Below are positions 45,305 through 55,233 of a stretch of 64,000 nt of DNA, in pieces. Numbering within the stretch: the first letter of the stretch is position 1; every line of letters begins with the position of its first letter. Both the position numbers and the translations under genes were made by a program. The stretch comes from Streptococcus sp. 29892 (GTDB lineage: Bacteria; Bacillota; Bacilli; Lactobacillales; Streptococcaceae). The notes beneath the pieces were generated by a model. It was not told where the DNA came from, searched no databases, and saw nothing but the letters and a program-made list of their open reading frames with translations. Location of the stretch: contig NZ_CP118734.1 of the NCBI RefSeq assembly GCF_032594935.1, positions 214,001 to 278,000 of the forward strand. The letters run 5' to 3'.

Positions 45305-45351
45305 CTGTATAATTATGATAAAATAAATGAAAATTTAGAAGAGGTATGTAT

Positions 45352-45618
45352 ATGAAGGCTATTGTTACAGTTGTCGGTAAGGACAAGTCAGGAATTGTTG
45401 CGGGTGTTGCGACTAAGATTGCGGAGTTGGGTTTGAATATTGATGATATTTCCCAGACAGTTTTGGATGAATATTTTACCATGATGGCAGTGGTATCATC
45501 AGATGAGAAGAAAGATTTCACTCAGTTGCGTTCGGAGTTGGATGCCTTTGGTCAGTCCTTGAACGTAAAAATCAACATCCAGAGTGCGGCCATTTTTGAT
45601 GCCATGCACAACTTGTAA
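45352..45618 (+). CDS. ACT-domain protein (UPF0237 family)
   Basis: An 88-residue ACT domain ([20 protein letters not shown] ... [21 protein letters not shown]), the fold of small regulatory amino-acid sensors. The second ATG (45352) fits AGAAGAGG better than the one six bases earlier. It is 11 bases ahead of the UPF0210 gene, an arrangement seen in many Firmicutes. The ligand is unknown. Confidence 0.88.
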   Translation: MKAIVTVVGKDKSGIVAGVATKIAELGLNIDDISQTVLDEYFTMMAVVSSDEKKDFTQLRSELDAFGQSLNVKINIQSAAIFDAMHNL

Positions 45619-45629
45619 GGAGAGCGGTC

Positions 45630-46967
45630 ATGGATATTAGACAGGTTAGAGAAACCATTGAGATGATTGAGGAGCAGCACTTCGATATTCGGACCATTAC
45701 CATGGGAATTTCCCTCTTGGACTGTATTGATGCGGATATTGAGAAAGCTGCGGAGAAGGTGTACACTAAAATCGTAACCAAGGCCAAAAACTTGGTAGCA
45801 GTCGGCGATGAGATTGCGGCAGAATTGGGCATTCCCATTGTCAACAAACGGGTGTCAGTAACACCTATTGCTTTGATTGGTGCAGCGACGGATGCAACGG
45901 ATTATCTTCCCTTGGCTCATGCCTTGGACAAGGCGGCTCATGAGATCGGCATCGATTTTATCGGAGGCTTTTCAGCTCTGGTTCAAAAGGGCTACCAAAA
46001 AGGAGATGAAATCCTCATCAACTCTATACCGCAGGCATTGGCCCAAACCTCTAAGGTCTGCTCGTCAGTCAACATCGGCTCGACCAAGACGGGTATCAAT
46101 ATGACAGCTGTTCGGGACATGGGGCGGATCATCAAGGAGACGGCGGAGGCTTCTGATATGGGGGCGGCCAAGCTGGTGGTCTTTGCCAATGCGGTCGAGG
46201 ATAATCCCTTCATGGCGGGTGCCTTCCATGGTGTCGGTGAGGCGGATGTGGTCATCAATGTCGGCGTGTCTGGGCCTGGTGTGGTCAAGCGTGCCCTTGA
46301 AAAAGTGCGTGGTGAGAGCTTTGATGTGGTGGCGGAGACCGTCAAGAAGACGGCCTTCAAGATTACCCGTATCGGTCAGTTGGTCGGAAATATGGCCAGT
46401 GAACGCCTGGGTGTCAAGTTCGGTATCGTGGACCTGTCCCTTGCTCCGACTCCGGCCGTTGGCGATTCAGTAGCACGAGTTTTGGAGGAAATGGGCTTAG
46501 AAACCGTTGGTACGCACGGAACGACTGCTGCCCTTGCTCTGCTCAATGATGCAGTGAAAAAGGGTGGGGTAATGGCCTGCAACCAAGTTGGCGGCTTGTC
46601 AGGTGCCTTCATCCCTGTTTCTGAGGACGAGGGCATGATTGCTGCGGTGCAAAATGGCTCGCTTAACCTTGAAAAATTGGAAGCTATGACAGCCATCTGT
46701 TCTGTTGGTTTGGACATGATTGCTATTCCAGAAACAACGCCAGCTGAAACCATTGCGGCTATGATTGCGGATGAAGCGGCTATTGGGGTCATCAACCAGA
46801 AAACGACTGCGGTCCGTATCATTCCACTTGGAAAAGAAGGAGACATGATCGAATTTGGTGGACTACTTGGAACAGCTCCTGTCATGAAGGTCAATCAGGC
46901 TTCGTCTGTGGATTTTATCAACCGTGGCGGACAGATTCCAGCACCGATTCATAGTTTTAAGAACTAA
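45630..46967 (+). CDS. PFL / UPF0210 family protein
   Basis: A 445-residue soluble protein beginning [20 protein letters not shown], with conserved glycine-rich patches such as [20 protein letters not shown] near residue 191 (quoted in part) and [20 protein letters not shown] near 291. The family (PF05167, DUF711) has a pyruvate-formate-lyase-like fold in structural databases, but no activity is assigned. GGAGAGCGGTC precedes the start. It is paired with the upstream ACT-domain gene, probably as sensor and effector. Confidence 0.9.
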   Translation: MDIRQVRETIEMIEEQHFDIRTITMGISLLDCIDADIEKAAEKVYTKIVTKAKNLVAVGDEIAAELGIPIVNKRVSVTPIALIGAATDATDYLPLAHALDKAAHEIGIDFIGGFSALVQKGYQKGDEILINSIPQALAQTSKVCSSVNIGSTKTGINMTAVRDMGRIIKETAEASDMGAAKLVVFANAVEDNPFMAGAFHGVGEADVVINVGVSGPGVVKRALEKVRGESFDVVAETVKKTAFKITRIGQLVGNMASERLGVKFGIVDLSLAPTPAVGDSVARVLEEMGLETVGTHGTTAALALLNDAVKKGGVMACNQVGGLSGAFIPVSEDEGMIAAVQNGSLNLEKLEAMTAICSVGLDMIAIPETTPAETIAAMIADEAAIGVINQKTTAVRIIPLGKEGDMIEFGGLLGTAPVMKVNQASSVDFINRGGQIPAPIHSFKN

Positions 46968-46975
46968 AAAACGTA

Positions 46976-47004
46976 AACCGATTGCGACAAGCAGTCGGTT
47001 TTTT
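46976..47004 (+). terminator. Terminator of the ACT-UPF0210 pair
   Basis: A 10-bp stem AACCGATTGC (46976-46985)/GCAGTCGGTT (46991-47000) with one wobble, followed by four or more Ts. Confidence 0.75.
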
Positions 47005-47040
47005 GCTATACTAATAGTAAGAAAAGACAAGGAGAATGCT

Positions 47041-47736
47041 ATGGCAGACGTAAGATTATATATTTCTCGTCACGGGAAAACCATGTTCAATACCATTGGG
47101 CGCGTGCAGGGCTGGTGTGACACACCGCTGACCAAGGCAGGTGAGGAAGGGATTCGTGAACTGGGCTTGGGGCTAAAGGATGCGGGTATTGATTTTAAAC
47201 TTGCTGTATCTAGTGATCTGGGGCGAACCGTTCAGACCATGACCATTGCCCAGCGTGAGTTGGGAATTTTAGGAAAAATCCCTTACTACCAAGACAAGCG
47301 TATCCGTGAATGGTGCTTTGGTAGTTTTGAAGGCATGTACGATGCTGAGCTTTTCCAAGGTGTCCTGCCTCGTTTGAAAGGGACTGTTGATGCGACTGGC
47401 ATGTCCTTTGCGGAAATCGCAGCAGGTATCCAAGAAGCAGACACCGCTGGATGGGCGGAATCTTGGGACGTCTTGAGCAATCGTATCTTGACAGGCTTTG
47501 AGGCTATCGCCCAAGACTTGGAAAAGCAGGGCGGCGGCAATGCCCTTGTGGTCAGTCATGGTATGACCATTGCAACCCTGGCCCATCTGTTGGAGCCAGA
47601 GCGTGGAGCCAATGTCTTCCTGGATAACGGCTCAATTACCGTCCTCAAATATGAAAATGGCAAGCTCTTAATTGAAGCTGTTGGTGACCTATCCTACCGC
47701 AAACGTGGGGCGGAATTAATTGCCCAAGGGGAATAA
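47041..47736 (+). CDS. Histidine phosphatase (phosphoglycerate-mutase family)
   Basis: A 231-residue branch-1 histidine phosphatase. The phospho-acceptor motif is SRHGKTMFN with H11, and the second catalytic histidine is in VVSHGMTIATL near residue 173. It may be a phosphatase or cofactor-dependent mutase; length and sequence favour a broad phosphatase. The ATG at 47041 has AAGGAGAATGCT before it. An in-frame start further upstream would overlap the previous gene's terminator and is rejected. Confidence 0.88.
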   Translation: MADVRLYISRHGKTMFNTIGRVQGWCDTPLTKAGEEGIRELGLGLKDAGIDFKLAVSSDLGRTVQTMTIAQRELGILGKIPYYQDKRIREWCFGSFEGMYDAELFQGVLPRLKGTVDATGMSFAEIAAGIQEADTAGWAESWDVLSNRILTGFEAIAQDLEKQGGGNALVVSHGMTIATLAHLLEPERGANVFLDNGSITVLKYENGKLLIEAVGDLSYRKRGAELIAQGE

Positions 47737-47771
47737 GATATAAAATCAGGGAGTTTTCTCTGATTTTTTTG

Positions 47772-47834
47772 TTGACTTATACATCGAGGTGCGATATAAT
47801 TTATATATCGAAGTTCGATGTATCGTAGTGCGAA
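47772..47834 (+). promoter_or_regulatory. PadR-DUF2812 promoter with three ATCGA-type dyads
   Basis: TTGACT (47772-47777), a 17-bp spacer and TATAAT (47795-47800). The dyad ATCGAGGTGCGAT (47783-47795) lies in the spacer. ATCGAAGTTCGAT (47807-47819) lies at the start, and a weaker ATCGTAGTGCGAA (47822-47834) follows. These are probable PadR binding sites. Confidence 0.65.
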
Positions 47835-47843
47835 AGGAGTTTT

Positions 47844-48167
47844 ATGAACGATAAGTTAAAACGCGTCTATGTTCCTATGACAGAGACAGCCTTCTATATT
47901 CTCTTTCATTTACAGGAAGAACGGCATGGTTACGATATTACCCAGAAGACCAAGGAAGTCACGGCAGGTCAGGTCGTGATTAGCCCTGGAACCATGTACG
48001 GTACCCTATCAAAGATGGAGAAGGACGGCTTGATTGCCTTTGTTAGAGAAGAAGACAAGCGAAAGTTTTACCAAATAACAGCAACAGGTCGAGAAATTCT
48101 AGATATAGAATTGGCTCGAATTGAACGACTTTATCGAAATAGTAAGGGGGAGAGTCATGGAGACTAA
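47844..48167 (+). CDS. PadR-family transcriptional regulator
   Basis: A 107-residue PadR with the winged-helix pattern ERHGYDITQKT near residue 26, SPGTMYGTLSKMEKDGLI near 47 and the wing EDKRKFYQITATG near 70. AAAGGAG precedes the ATG. It overlaps the DUF2812 gene by 11 bases. Repeated dyads on its promoter suggest autoregulation. Confidence 0.9.
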   Translation: MNDKLKRVYVPMTETAFYILFHLQEERHGYDITQKTKEVTAGQVVISPGTMYGTLSKMEKDGLIAFVREEDKRKFYQITATGREILDIELARIERLYRNSKGESHGD

Positions 48168-48657
48168 GACAGAGTGTAAGGTATTTTTTATCACAGATTT
48201 CAGTCAGCAGGCAAGCTATCTCAGTGAGATGCATCAACAAGGGTGGAAACTAGTTAAGATTAGCTGGCTCTTCTTTTATCATTTTGAAAAATGCCAGCCA
48301 GAAGAGGTTGTGTATCAGGTTGATTTTAAGGAATCAAAAAATAAAGACCGAGACTCCTATTTGCGTATGTACGAGGATTATGGATGGGAGCTTGTCGTAT
48401 CCTGCCAAAATTTCAATATTTTTAGAAAACCTGCGAAGATGGGAGAGCTTGAATTGTATGGTGATAGGGAAAGTAAGGTAGAGTTTGTGAAAACAATCTT
48501 CCAAAGACGCTATTTGCTATCTTTGGGACTGTATTTCATTCTATTGGGGACGAACATGCGTTCACATCCAGCTTTTGTCTTAGGTATTTCTATCATTTAT
48601 ATTCCACTTTTATTATTACTAGGTACCCGTTTTTATCGTATGGTAAAGAGTAACTAG
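48157..48657 (+). CDS. DUF2812-family membrane protein
   Basis: A 166-residue protein. Residues 1-100 hold the DUF2812 pattern (KVFFITDFSQQASYLSEMHQQGWKLVKI ... WELVVSCQNFNIFRKP, quoted as ITDFSQQASYLSEM and WELVVSCQNFNIFRKP). Two hydrophobic segments lie near 118-160. The ATG at 48157 has AAGGGGGAGA before it. PadR-DUF2812 pairs are common in Firmicutes; the membrane protein is the likely target of the regulator, with unknown signal. Confidence 0.8.
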   Translation: METKTECKVFFITDFSQQASYLSEMHQQGWKLVKISWLFFYHFEKCQPEEVVYQVDFKESKNKDRDSYLRMYEDYGWELVVSCQNFNIFRKPAKMGELELYGDRESKVEFVKTIFQRRYLLSLGLYFILLGTNMRSHPAFVLGISIIYIPLLLLLGTRFYRMVKSN

Positions 48658-48673
48658 GTCCTCAGACTGATTT

Positions 48674-48700
48674 TTAGCACTCTAGGCAAAAGAGTGCTAA
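48674..48700 (+). promoter_or_regulatory. CIRCE element 1, also forming a terminator hairpin
   Basis: TTAGCACTC (48674-48682), nine bases, GAGTGCTAA (48692-48700): a perfect CIRCE. It is directly followed by six Ts (48701-48706), so the same palindrome works as an intrinsic terminator for the PadR-DUF2812 transcript. Confidence 0.9.
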
Positions 48701-48717
48701 TTTTTTGTCTTTTTCTC

Positions 48718-48745
48718 TTGACAATCCATTTTTTCAGCGTATAAT
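48718..48745 (+). promoter_or_regulatory. hrcA operon promoter
   Basis: TTGACA (48718-48723), a 16-bp spacer and TATAAT (48740-48745), between two CIRCE elements. Confidence 0.85.
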
Positions 48746-48758
48746 GGGAGTATATAGG

Positions 48759-48785
48759 TTAGCACTCGACATCATAGAGTGCTAA
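48759..48785 (+). promoter_or_regulatory. CIRCE element 2
   Basis: TTAGCACTC (48759-48767), nine bases, GAGTGCTAA (48777-48785). A perfect HrcA operator just downstream of the transcription start. Confidence 0.93.
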
Positions 48786-48888
48786 CGCTCTTCAAAAATC
48801 AACACTATCCGTTGTCAGCTTGCCTTTGTGAACCACAGTTCTACATTCGGCCTCGCTTCCTAGGCTACTGTCGATTTTCATTGAGCGT
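48785..48888. repeat. RUP-like inverted-repeat element between CIRCE and hrcA
   Basis: About 104 bp bounded by imperfect inverted repeats (ACGCTCTTCAAAAATC and, reversed, ACGCTCAATGAAAATCGACA). It has an internal GAAC-CAC-AGTTC palindrome and a GCTTCCTAGG segment. Its right end, GATTTTCATTGAG, resembles the pneumococcal RUP repeat. It sits in the hrcA leader. Confidence 0.55.
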
Positions 48889-48919
48889 AACTAAAACAGT
48901 GTTCATGAAAGGAGCGGAG

Positions 48920-49954
48920 ATGATTACCCAACGTCAAAATGATATTTTGAATCTGATTGTTGAATTGTTTACGCGTCATCATGAGCCGGTTGGTTCTAAG
49001 GCCTTGCAGGAGATGATTGCTTCTAGCTCTGCTACCATTCGCAATGACATGGCTAAGCTGGAGCAGTTGGGCTTGCTAGAAAAGGCCCACACATCAAGTG
49101 GTCGGATACCCAGTAGGGCTGGTTTTCAATACTTTGTCAACCACTCGCTTAATCTGGAACACATTGATGAAGAAGATGTTTATCAGGTGGTTAAGGCCTT
49201 CGACTTTGAAGCCTTCAAGCTGGAGGACATCTTGGAGCGGGCCAGTACAGTCCTAGCGGATTTGACAGGCTATTCCTCGGTCATTTTAGATGTGGAGCCG
49301 ACCAGTCAGCAGCTGACTTCCTTTGACATCGTGCAGCTCAGTAGCCACGATGCCCTGGCAGTCTTGACTTTGGACCAGTCCAAACCTGTCACTGTCCAGT
49401 TTGCCATTCCCAAGAACTTTTTGGCCAGGGACTTGGAGGTGCTCAAACGCCTGGTGGATGAACGCTTCGTTGACCAGACGGTCTTGGCAATCCACTACAA
49501 GCTGCGGACGGAGATTCCCCAGGTGGTGCAACGTTACTTTACCACGACGGACAATGTCTTGGATTTGATGGACTATATCTTTGCTAATCTCTTCCGAGAA
49601 TCGGTCTTTATCAGTGGAAAAGTTGCTTCGCTGACCTACGGCAACCTCGCCACCTACCAACTCTTGGATAGTCCTCAGCTATTGGCACCAGAGTTGCGGC
49701 AGGGCTTGGCGCCAAACCAGCAGACCAGCATTTCTGTGGCGGAACATAGAGAACCTGCTCTTGCAGATGTGACTATCATTCATCATTGCTTTCCAATCCC
49801 CTATCGGGGCATGGGCCAGATGAGTTTGCTCGGTCCTGTTGACATGAACTACCGCAGGCAGATGAGTTTGATCAATATCATCAGCCGCGTCCTATTTATG
49901 AAATTAACCGATTACTACAGATATTTAAGTAGTAATCATTATGAAGTCAATTAA
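48920..49954 (+). CDS. hrcA: Heat-inducible transcription repressor HrcA
   Basis: A 344-residue repressor that binds CIRCE and keeps class I heat-shock genes off until titrated by unfolded protein and Gro[19 protein letters not shown] opens an N-terminal winged helix ([23 protein letters not shown] near residues 25-47, quoted as GSKALQEMI and [16 protein letters not shown]). The C-terminal domain ends [17 protein letters not shown]. The start at 48920 has AAAGGAGCGG before it; an open frame further upstream runs into the repeat and CIRCE. First gene of hrcA-grpE-dnaK, autoregulated by two CIRCE copies. Confidence 0.97.
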   Translation: MITQRQNDILNLIVELFTRHHEPVGSKALQEMIASSSATIRNDMAKLEQLGLLEKAHTSSGRIPSRAGFQYFVNHSLNLEHIDEEDVYQVVKAFDFEAFKLEDILERASTVLADLTGYSSVILDVEPTSQQLTSFDIVQLSSHDALAVLTLDQSKPVTVQFAIPKNFLARDLEVLKRLVDERFVDQTVLAIHYKLRTEIPQVVQRYFTTTDNVLDLMDYIFANLFRESVFISGKVASLTYGNLATYQLLDSPQLLAPELRQGLAPNQQTSISVAEHREPALADVTIIHHCFPIPYRGMGQMSLLGPVDMNYRRQMSLINIISRVLFMKLTDYYRYLSSNHYEVN

Positions 49955-49965
49955 AGGAGAATGCT

Positions 49966-50478
49966 TTGTCAGAAGAAATCAAAAACGAAGAAATCGTAGA
50001 AGAGGTTGAAGCAACAGAAGAAGTTGTGGAGACACCTGAAAAGTCAGAATTGGATTTGGCAAATGAGCGAGCGGAAGAATTTGAAAACAAGTACCTTCGT
50101 GCTCACGCTGAAATGCAAAATATCCAACGCCGTGCCAACGAGGAACGCCAAACCATTCAGCGTTACCGTTCACAAGACTTGGCCAAGAAAATCTTGCCAA
50201 GTTTGGATAACTTGGAGCGTGCCCTTCAAGTCGAAGGCTTGACAGAAGATGTCAAAAAAGGCTTGGAAATGGTACAGGAAAGCTTGATTCAAGCCCTCAA
50301 AGAAGAAGGGGTGGAGGAAGTCGCAACCGATGTCTTTGACCCAAATCTTCACATGGCCATTCAAACAGTTCCAGCCACAGACGATTGCCCAGCAGAACAC
50401 ATTGCACAAGTCTTCCAAAAAGGCTACAAGCTGCATGAACGCTTGCTGAGACCGGCTATGGTAGTCGTATCAGAGTAG
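49966..50478 (+). CDS. grpE: Nucleotide exchange factor GrpE, TTG start
   Basis: A 170-residue GrpE. An acidic N-terminus ([15 protein letters not shown]) leads into a long helix ([20 protein letters not shown]), then the conserved [10 protein letters not shown] and C-terminal [18 protein letters not shown]. It releases ADP from DnaK. Translation appears to start at TTG (49966) with AAAGGAGA five bases before it; the nearby ATG at 49961 is out of frame. It lies 11 bases after hrcA, so the two are co-transcribed. The rare start codon may hold its level below that of DnaK. Confidence 0.95.
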   Translation: MSEEIKNEEIVEEVEATEEVVETPEKSELDLANERAEEFENKYLRAHAEMQNIQRRANEERQTIQRYRSQDLAKKILPSLDNLERALQVEGLTEDVKKGLEMVQESLIQALKEEGVEEVATDVFDPNLHMAIQTVPATDDCPAEHIAQVFQKGYKLHERLLRPAMVVVSE

Positions 50479-50590
50479 CCACTCTGCTATTTCCCAAAAA
50501 AGAAACTTGACCGAAATGTCACAAAACTATGAAATTGTAAAAAAAGACAAGCCTTGAGCTTGTGGGCTGGCGAACATCGTGAGCTCATTC

Positions 50591-52557
<1,967 letters not shown>

Positions 52558-52658
52558 TACTCTTCGAAATTCTTCACTAGGTTTCGTTAACTCTCCGCGA
52601 TGAACTCCAGTTCAATCTTCGTCCAGTTGCCTAGCCTAGTCTTGAATTTCTTTGAGTA
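52558..52658. repeat. RUP-like inverted-repeat element after dnaK
   Basis: A 101-bp element with 24-base imperfect terminal inverted repeats (TACTC-NNN-GAAATTC-NNN-ACTAGG at both ends, about 18 of 24 matching). The internal palindrome TGAACT-CC-AGTTCA and the CGTC...GTTGCCTAG segment match the copy at 26372. It begins immediately after the dnaK stop codon. Confidence 0.6.
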
Positions 52659-52760
52659 TCTAGAACATGGAAAGTTATCTTTTTTCTGAAGTTCTTAGCT
52701 CGAACTCAGTTCTTATCTTCTCGAGAATAGAAATCATTATTAAGTCAAAATTCCAATCAC

Positions 52761-52788
52761 AGAGGTTGCAACCCAGCCTCTGTTTTTG
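52761..52788 (+). terminator. Terminator between dnaK and the DJ-1-like gene
   Basis: CAGAGG (52761-52766) pairs with CCTCTG (52778-52783), then five Ts. It separates dnaK from the genes that follow. Confidence 0.6.
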
Positions 52789-52815
52789 GGTAAATAACTG
52801 ATGAGGAGGCTTTTC

Positions 52816-53451
52816 GTGAAAAAAGTTGCTTGTTTGCTTTATCCTAATTTTTCTCTTTATGAGATAGCTCCGTTGACTAGCACATTGGTGTTGAATTTTG
52901 GGCGAAAGATTGATTTTATTGCCTCTACTAAGGAAACGATTTATTCGGAGGACGGTTTACCTTGTCATGCCAACAAAACCTTGGAAGAGGTAAATATAGA
53001 GGAATATGATTGTATTCTTTGTCCAGGGACGATTGACTTCACTTCGGCTTTGAGAGATGAGCGCCTCATTCGATTTCTGGCTGGCTTAGATGGTAAGCCA
53101 ATCAAAATTGCAGCGATTTCCTCTGCTCCACTCCTGCTTGCTAAGGCTGGATTATTGGAGAATACCTTATATACAGGTGGTATTTGGCAAAATTTCATTG
53201 ACTATTTTGACTTTCTATCTGGAGAAAATTTTCGTCCCCTACCAGTATGTGAAGATGGGAATATTATCACAGGAACTGGTTTTACAGTAAATGCCTTTTC
53301 TCGCCAGGTTATAACCAGTCTTGGATTGATTGAAGATGCGACTATGTACTTCAAAGAAAGCGATGATTATTCTGCGGAAGACTTTATTTTTGAGTTGTCT
53401 GACGAAGAATTTGAAGAGTTCAAAGCAACATTTGAGAAAGATCCTAACTAA
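52816..53451 (+). CDS. DJ-1/PfpI-family protein lacking the usual active-site cysteine
   Basis: A 211-residue class I glutamine-amidotransferase-like protein (KKVACLLYPNFSLYEIAPLT; YDCILCPGTIDF near residue 64). At the nucleophile elbow, where DJ-1 proteins have AAIC, this one has AAISSAP, with Ser102 in place of Cys. The chaperone, deglycase or protease activity of typical members would therefore be lost or changed. The GTG at 52816 is chosen because GAGGAGG lies five bases before it; an ATG at 52801 precedes that ribosome site. It splits dnaK from dnaJ. Confidence 0.75.
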   Translation: MKKVACLLYPNFSLYEIAPLTSTLVLNFGRKIDFIASTKETIYSEDGLPCHANKTLEEVNIEEYDCILCPGTIDFTSALRDERLIRFLAGLDGKPIKIAAISSAPLLLAKAGLLENTLYTGGIWQNFIDYFDFLSGENFRPLPVCEDGNIITGTGFTVNAFSRQVITSLGLIEDATMYFKESDDYSAEDFIFELSDEEFEEFKATFEKDPN

Positions 53452-53457
53452 TTTTAC

Positions 53458-53735
53458 AGAAAGGAAAGTGTTCGTAATCGAACACGGGCTACTTTCAATA
53501 TTTCAAAGAAAGGAATACAAGTTCGTTTATTCGAACACAGGCTAAAAACCTAGTGAAAAAGATAAACTTCCTAGTGTGTTAGGCACACAGCGTCAGTTTT
53601 CTGTTTTCACTTTTCCAAAACCATGATAGAAAGGAAAGTGTTCGTAATCGAACACGGGCTACGGACTGTGCCAAAAAGATAGTTTTTCCTAGGACGGTGA
53701 GGTCCTACGTCAAAACTCCTATTTTGGCTGTGTCC
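53458..53735. repeat. Array of palindromic and hairpin repeats upstream of dnaJ
   Basis: A 35-nt unit occurs twice exactly (53458-53492 and 53628-53662) and once in diverged form (53507-53544). Each contains the palindrome GTGTTCG-N4-CGAACAC or a close relative and ends in GGCTA. The second and third units are each followed by an imperfect hairpin of about 70 bases (53545-53616; 53663-53735). The arms of the latter read CGGACTGTGCCAAAA and, reversed, CGGACACAGCCAAAA. This looks like a composite of small dispersed elements. No gene is seen here. Confidence 0.6.
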
Positions 53736-53759
53736 GCTTAACGCCCTTAGTATCTTAAT

Positions 53760-54896
53760 ATGAACAACACAGAATTTTACGATCGTCTGGGGGTTTCCAA
53801 GAATGCTTCGCCAGACGAGATTAAGAAGGCTTATCGGAAGCTTTCAAAGAAATACCATCCAGATATTAACAAGGATCCGGGTGCGGAGGATAAATACAAA
53901 GAAGTTCAAGAGGCTTATGAAACCTTGAGTGATCCGCAGAAGCGTTCTGCCTATGACCAGTTTGGTCCTGCTGGGGCAAACGGAGGCTTCGGCGGTGGAG
54001 CAGGTGGCTTTGGTGGTTTCGATGGAGCTGGTTTCGGTGGCTTTGAAGACATCTTCTCAAGCTTCTTTGGTGGTGGCGGTGCGACCCGCAATCCGAATGC
54101 TCCTCGTCAAGGGGATGACCTCCAATACCGTGTCAACCTCAAGTTTGAAGAGGCAATTTTTGGCGCAGAGAAAGAAGTTTCTTATCACCGTGAAGCTACT
54201 TGTCGGACTTGTACGGGTTCAGGAGCTAAACCTGGTACTAGTCCAGTAACCTGTGGACGCTGTCACGGCTCAGGGATTATCAATGTAGATACGCAAACAC
54301 CACTTGGGACCATGCGCCGTCAAATGACCTGTGATGTTTGTCATGGTCGTGGGAAACAAATCAAAGATCCTTGTACAATCTGTCATGGAACGGGCCATGA
54401 AAAACAAGCCCATACAGTAACAGTGAAGGTGCCAGCAGGTGTGGAAACTGGTCAGAAAATCCGTCTGGCAGGTCAGGGGGAAGCAGGTTTTAATGGAGGT
54501 CCTTACGGAGATCTCTATGTGGTCATTCAAGTCCAGGCTTCAGATAAGTTTGAGCGTGAGGGGACAACAATTTATTATAAATTAGACCTCAACTTTGTTC
54601 AGGCAGCCTTGGGTGATACGGTCCATGTGCCAACCGTTCACGGTGATGTGGATATGGTGATCCCTGAAGGAACACAGACAGGTAAGACCTTCCGTCTGAA
54701 AGGCAAGGGAGCTCCAAGTGTTCGTGGGGGTGCCATCGGTGACCAGTATGTGACAGTCAATATTGTTACCCCTACAGGTTTGAACGACCGCCAACGCGCA
54801 GCCCTCAAAGAATTTGCAGCAGCAGGAAACATTGATATCAAACCCCATAAAAAAGGCTTCTTTGACAAGGTAAAAGATGCTTTTGAAGAATTGTAA
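53760..54896 (+). CDS. dnaJ: Chaperone protein DnaJ (Hsp40)
   Basis: A 378-residue co-chaperone that delivers unfolded substrates to DnaK and stimulates its ATPase. The J domain holds HPD at residues 33-35. The Gly/Phe region ([20 protein letters not shown]) is at about 77-96. Four CxxCxGxG zinc repeats ([32 protein letters not shown]) lie near residues 148-210. The start [12 protein letters not shown] is the normal DnaJ start, yet no Shine-Dalgarno lies before the ATG; the leader ends in a repeat array. Separated from dnaK by a terminator and one gene, with no CIRCE of its own. Confidence 0.97.
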   Translation: MNNTEFYDRLGVSKNASPDEIKKAYRKLSKKYHPDINKDPGAEDKYKEVQEAYETLSDPQKRSAYDQFGPAGANGGFGGGAGGFGGFDGAGFGGFEDIFSSFFGGGGATRNPNAPRQGDDLQYRVNLKFEEAIFGAEKEVSYHREATCRTCTGSGAKPGTSPVTCGRCHGSGIINVDTQTPLGTMRRQMTCDVCHGRGKQIKDPCTICHGTGHEKQAHTVTVKVPAGVETGQKIRLAGQGEAGFNGGPYGDLYVVIQVQASDKFEREGTTIYYKLDLNFVQAALGDTVHVPTVHGDVDMVIPEGTQTGKTFRLKGKGAPSVRGGAIGDQYVTVNIVTPTGLNDRQRAALKEFAAAGNIDIKPHKKGFFDKVKDAFEEL

Positions 54897-54969
54897 AATA
54901 GCTGAGATAAAGTAAAGATACATAGAGTAGCTTCTCTTTCAGGAGCGATATTCTATTCTAAAATAAAGC

Positions 54970-55001
54970 AAAAAGGAAGTGTAATGTATTGCTTCCTTTT
55001 T
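54970..55001 (+). terminator. dnaJ terminator
   Basis: A 10-bp perfect stem AAAAAGGAAG (54970-54979)/CTTCCTTTTT (54992-55001). The stem itself supplies the T-run. It is symmetric, so it could act in both directions. Confidence 0.75.
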
Positions 55002-55124
55002 CGTTGTGCATACTGTCTTTAAATAAACCTTGTTTTCTATTGTAAGAAAATATCTAAAATAAAGGAAAATTAGGAAAACAATCAAAAAAGTTTCATCAGT
55101 TCATGAAAAAAAGATACAAATCTT

Positions 55125-55153
55125 TTGAAAACAGTGATTATCAATGTTATAAT
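55125..55153 (+). promoter_or_regulatory. Promoter of the large surface-protein gene
   Basis: TTGAAA (55125-55130), a 17-bp spacer and TGT-TATAAT (55148-55153). Start near 55160, giving a leader of about 75 bases. GGAAGGA precedes the ATG. The rest of the 337-base gap holds only the dnaJ terminator and AT-rich sequence. Confidence 0.75.
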
Positions 55154-55233
55154 GTAACGTATTTTAAAAACATGCCAGTATTAAAGTATCATGAATTGTA
55201 CTTACCATACTGCGCAATTGGGAAGGATTTTAC

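Noticed and set aside
48779..48919. N-terminal extension of HrcA reading through the CIRCE-proximal repeat
   Set aside because: HrcA homologues start MITQRQ-like, the proper ribosome site is at 48908-48917, and the extension translates a repeat element.
53468..53545. Mini open frame (25 codons, GTG start) inside the repeat array upstream of dnaJ
   Set aside because: It is created by the palindromic repeat itself and shows no independent sign of selection.
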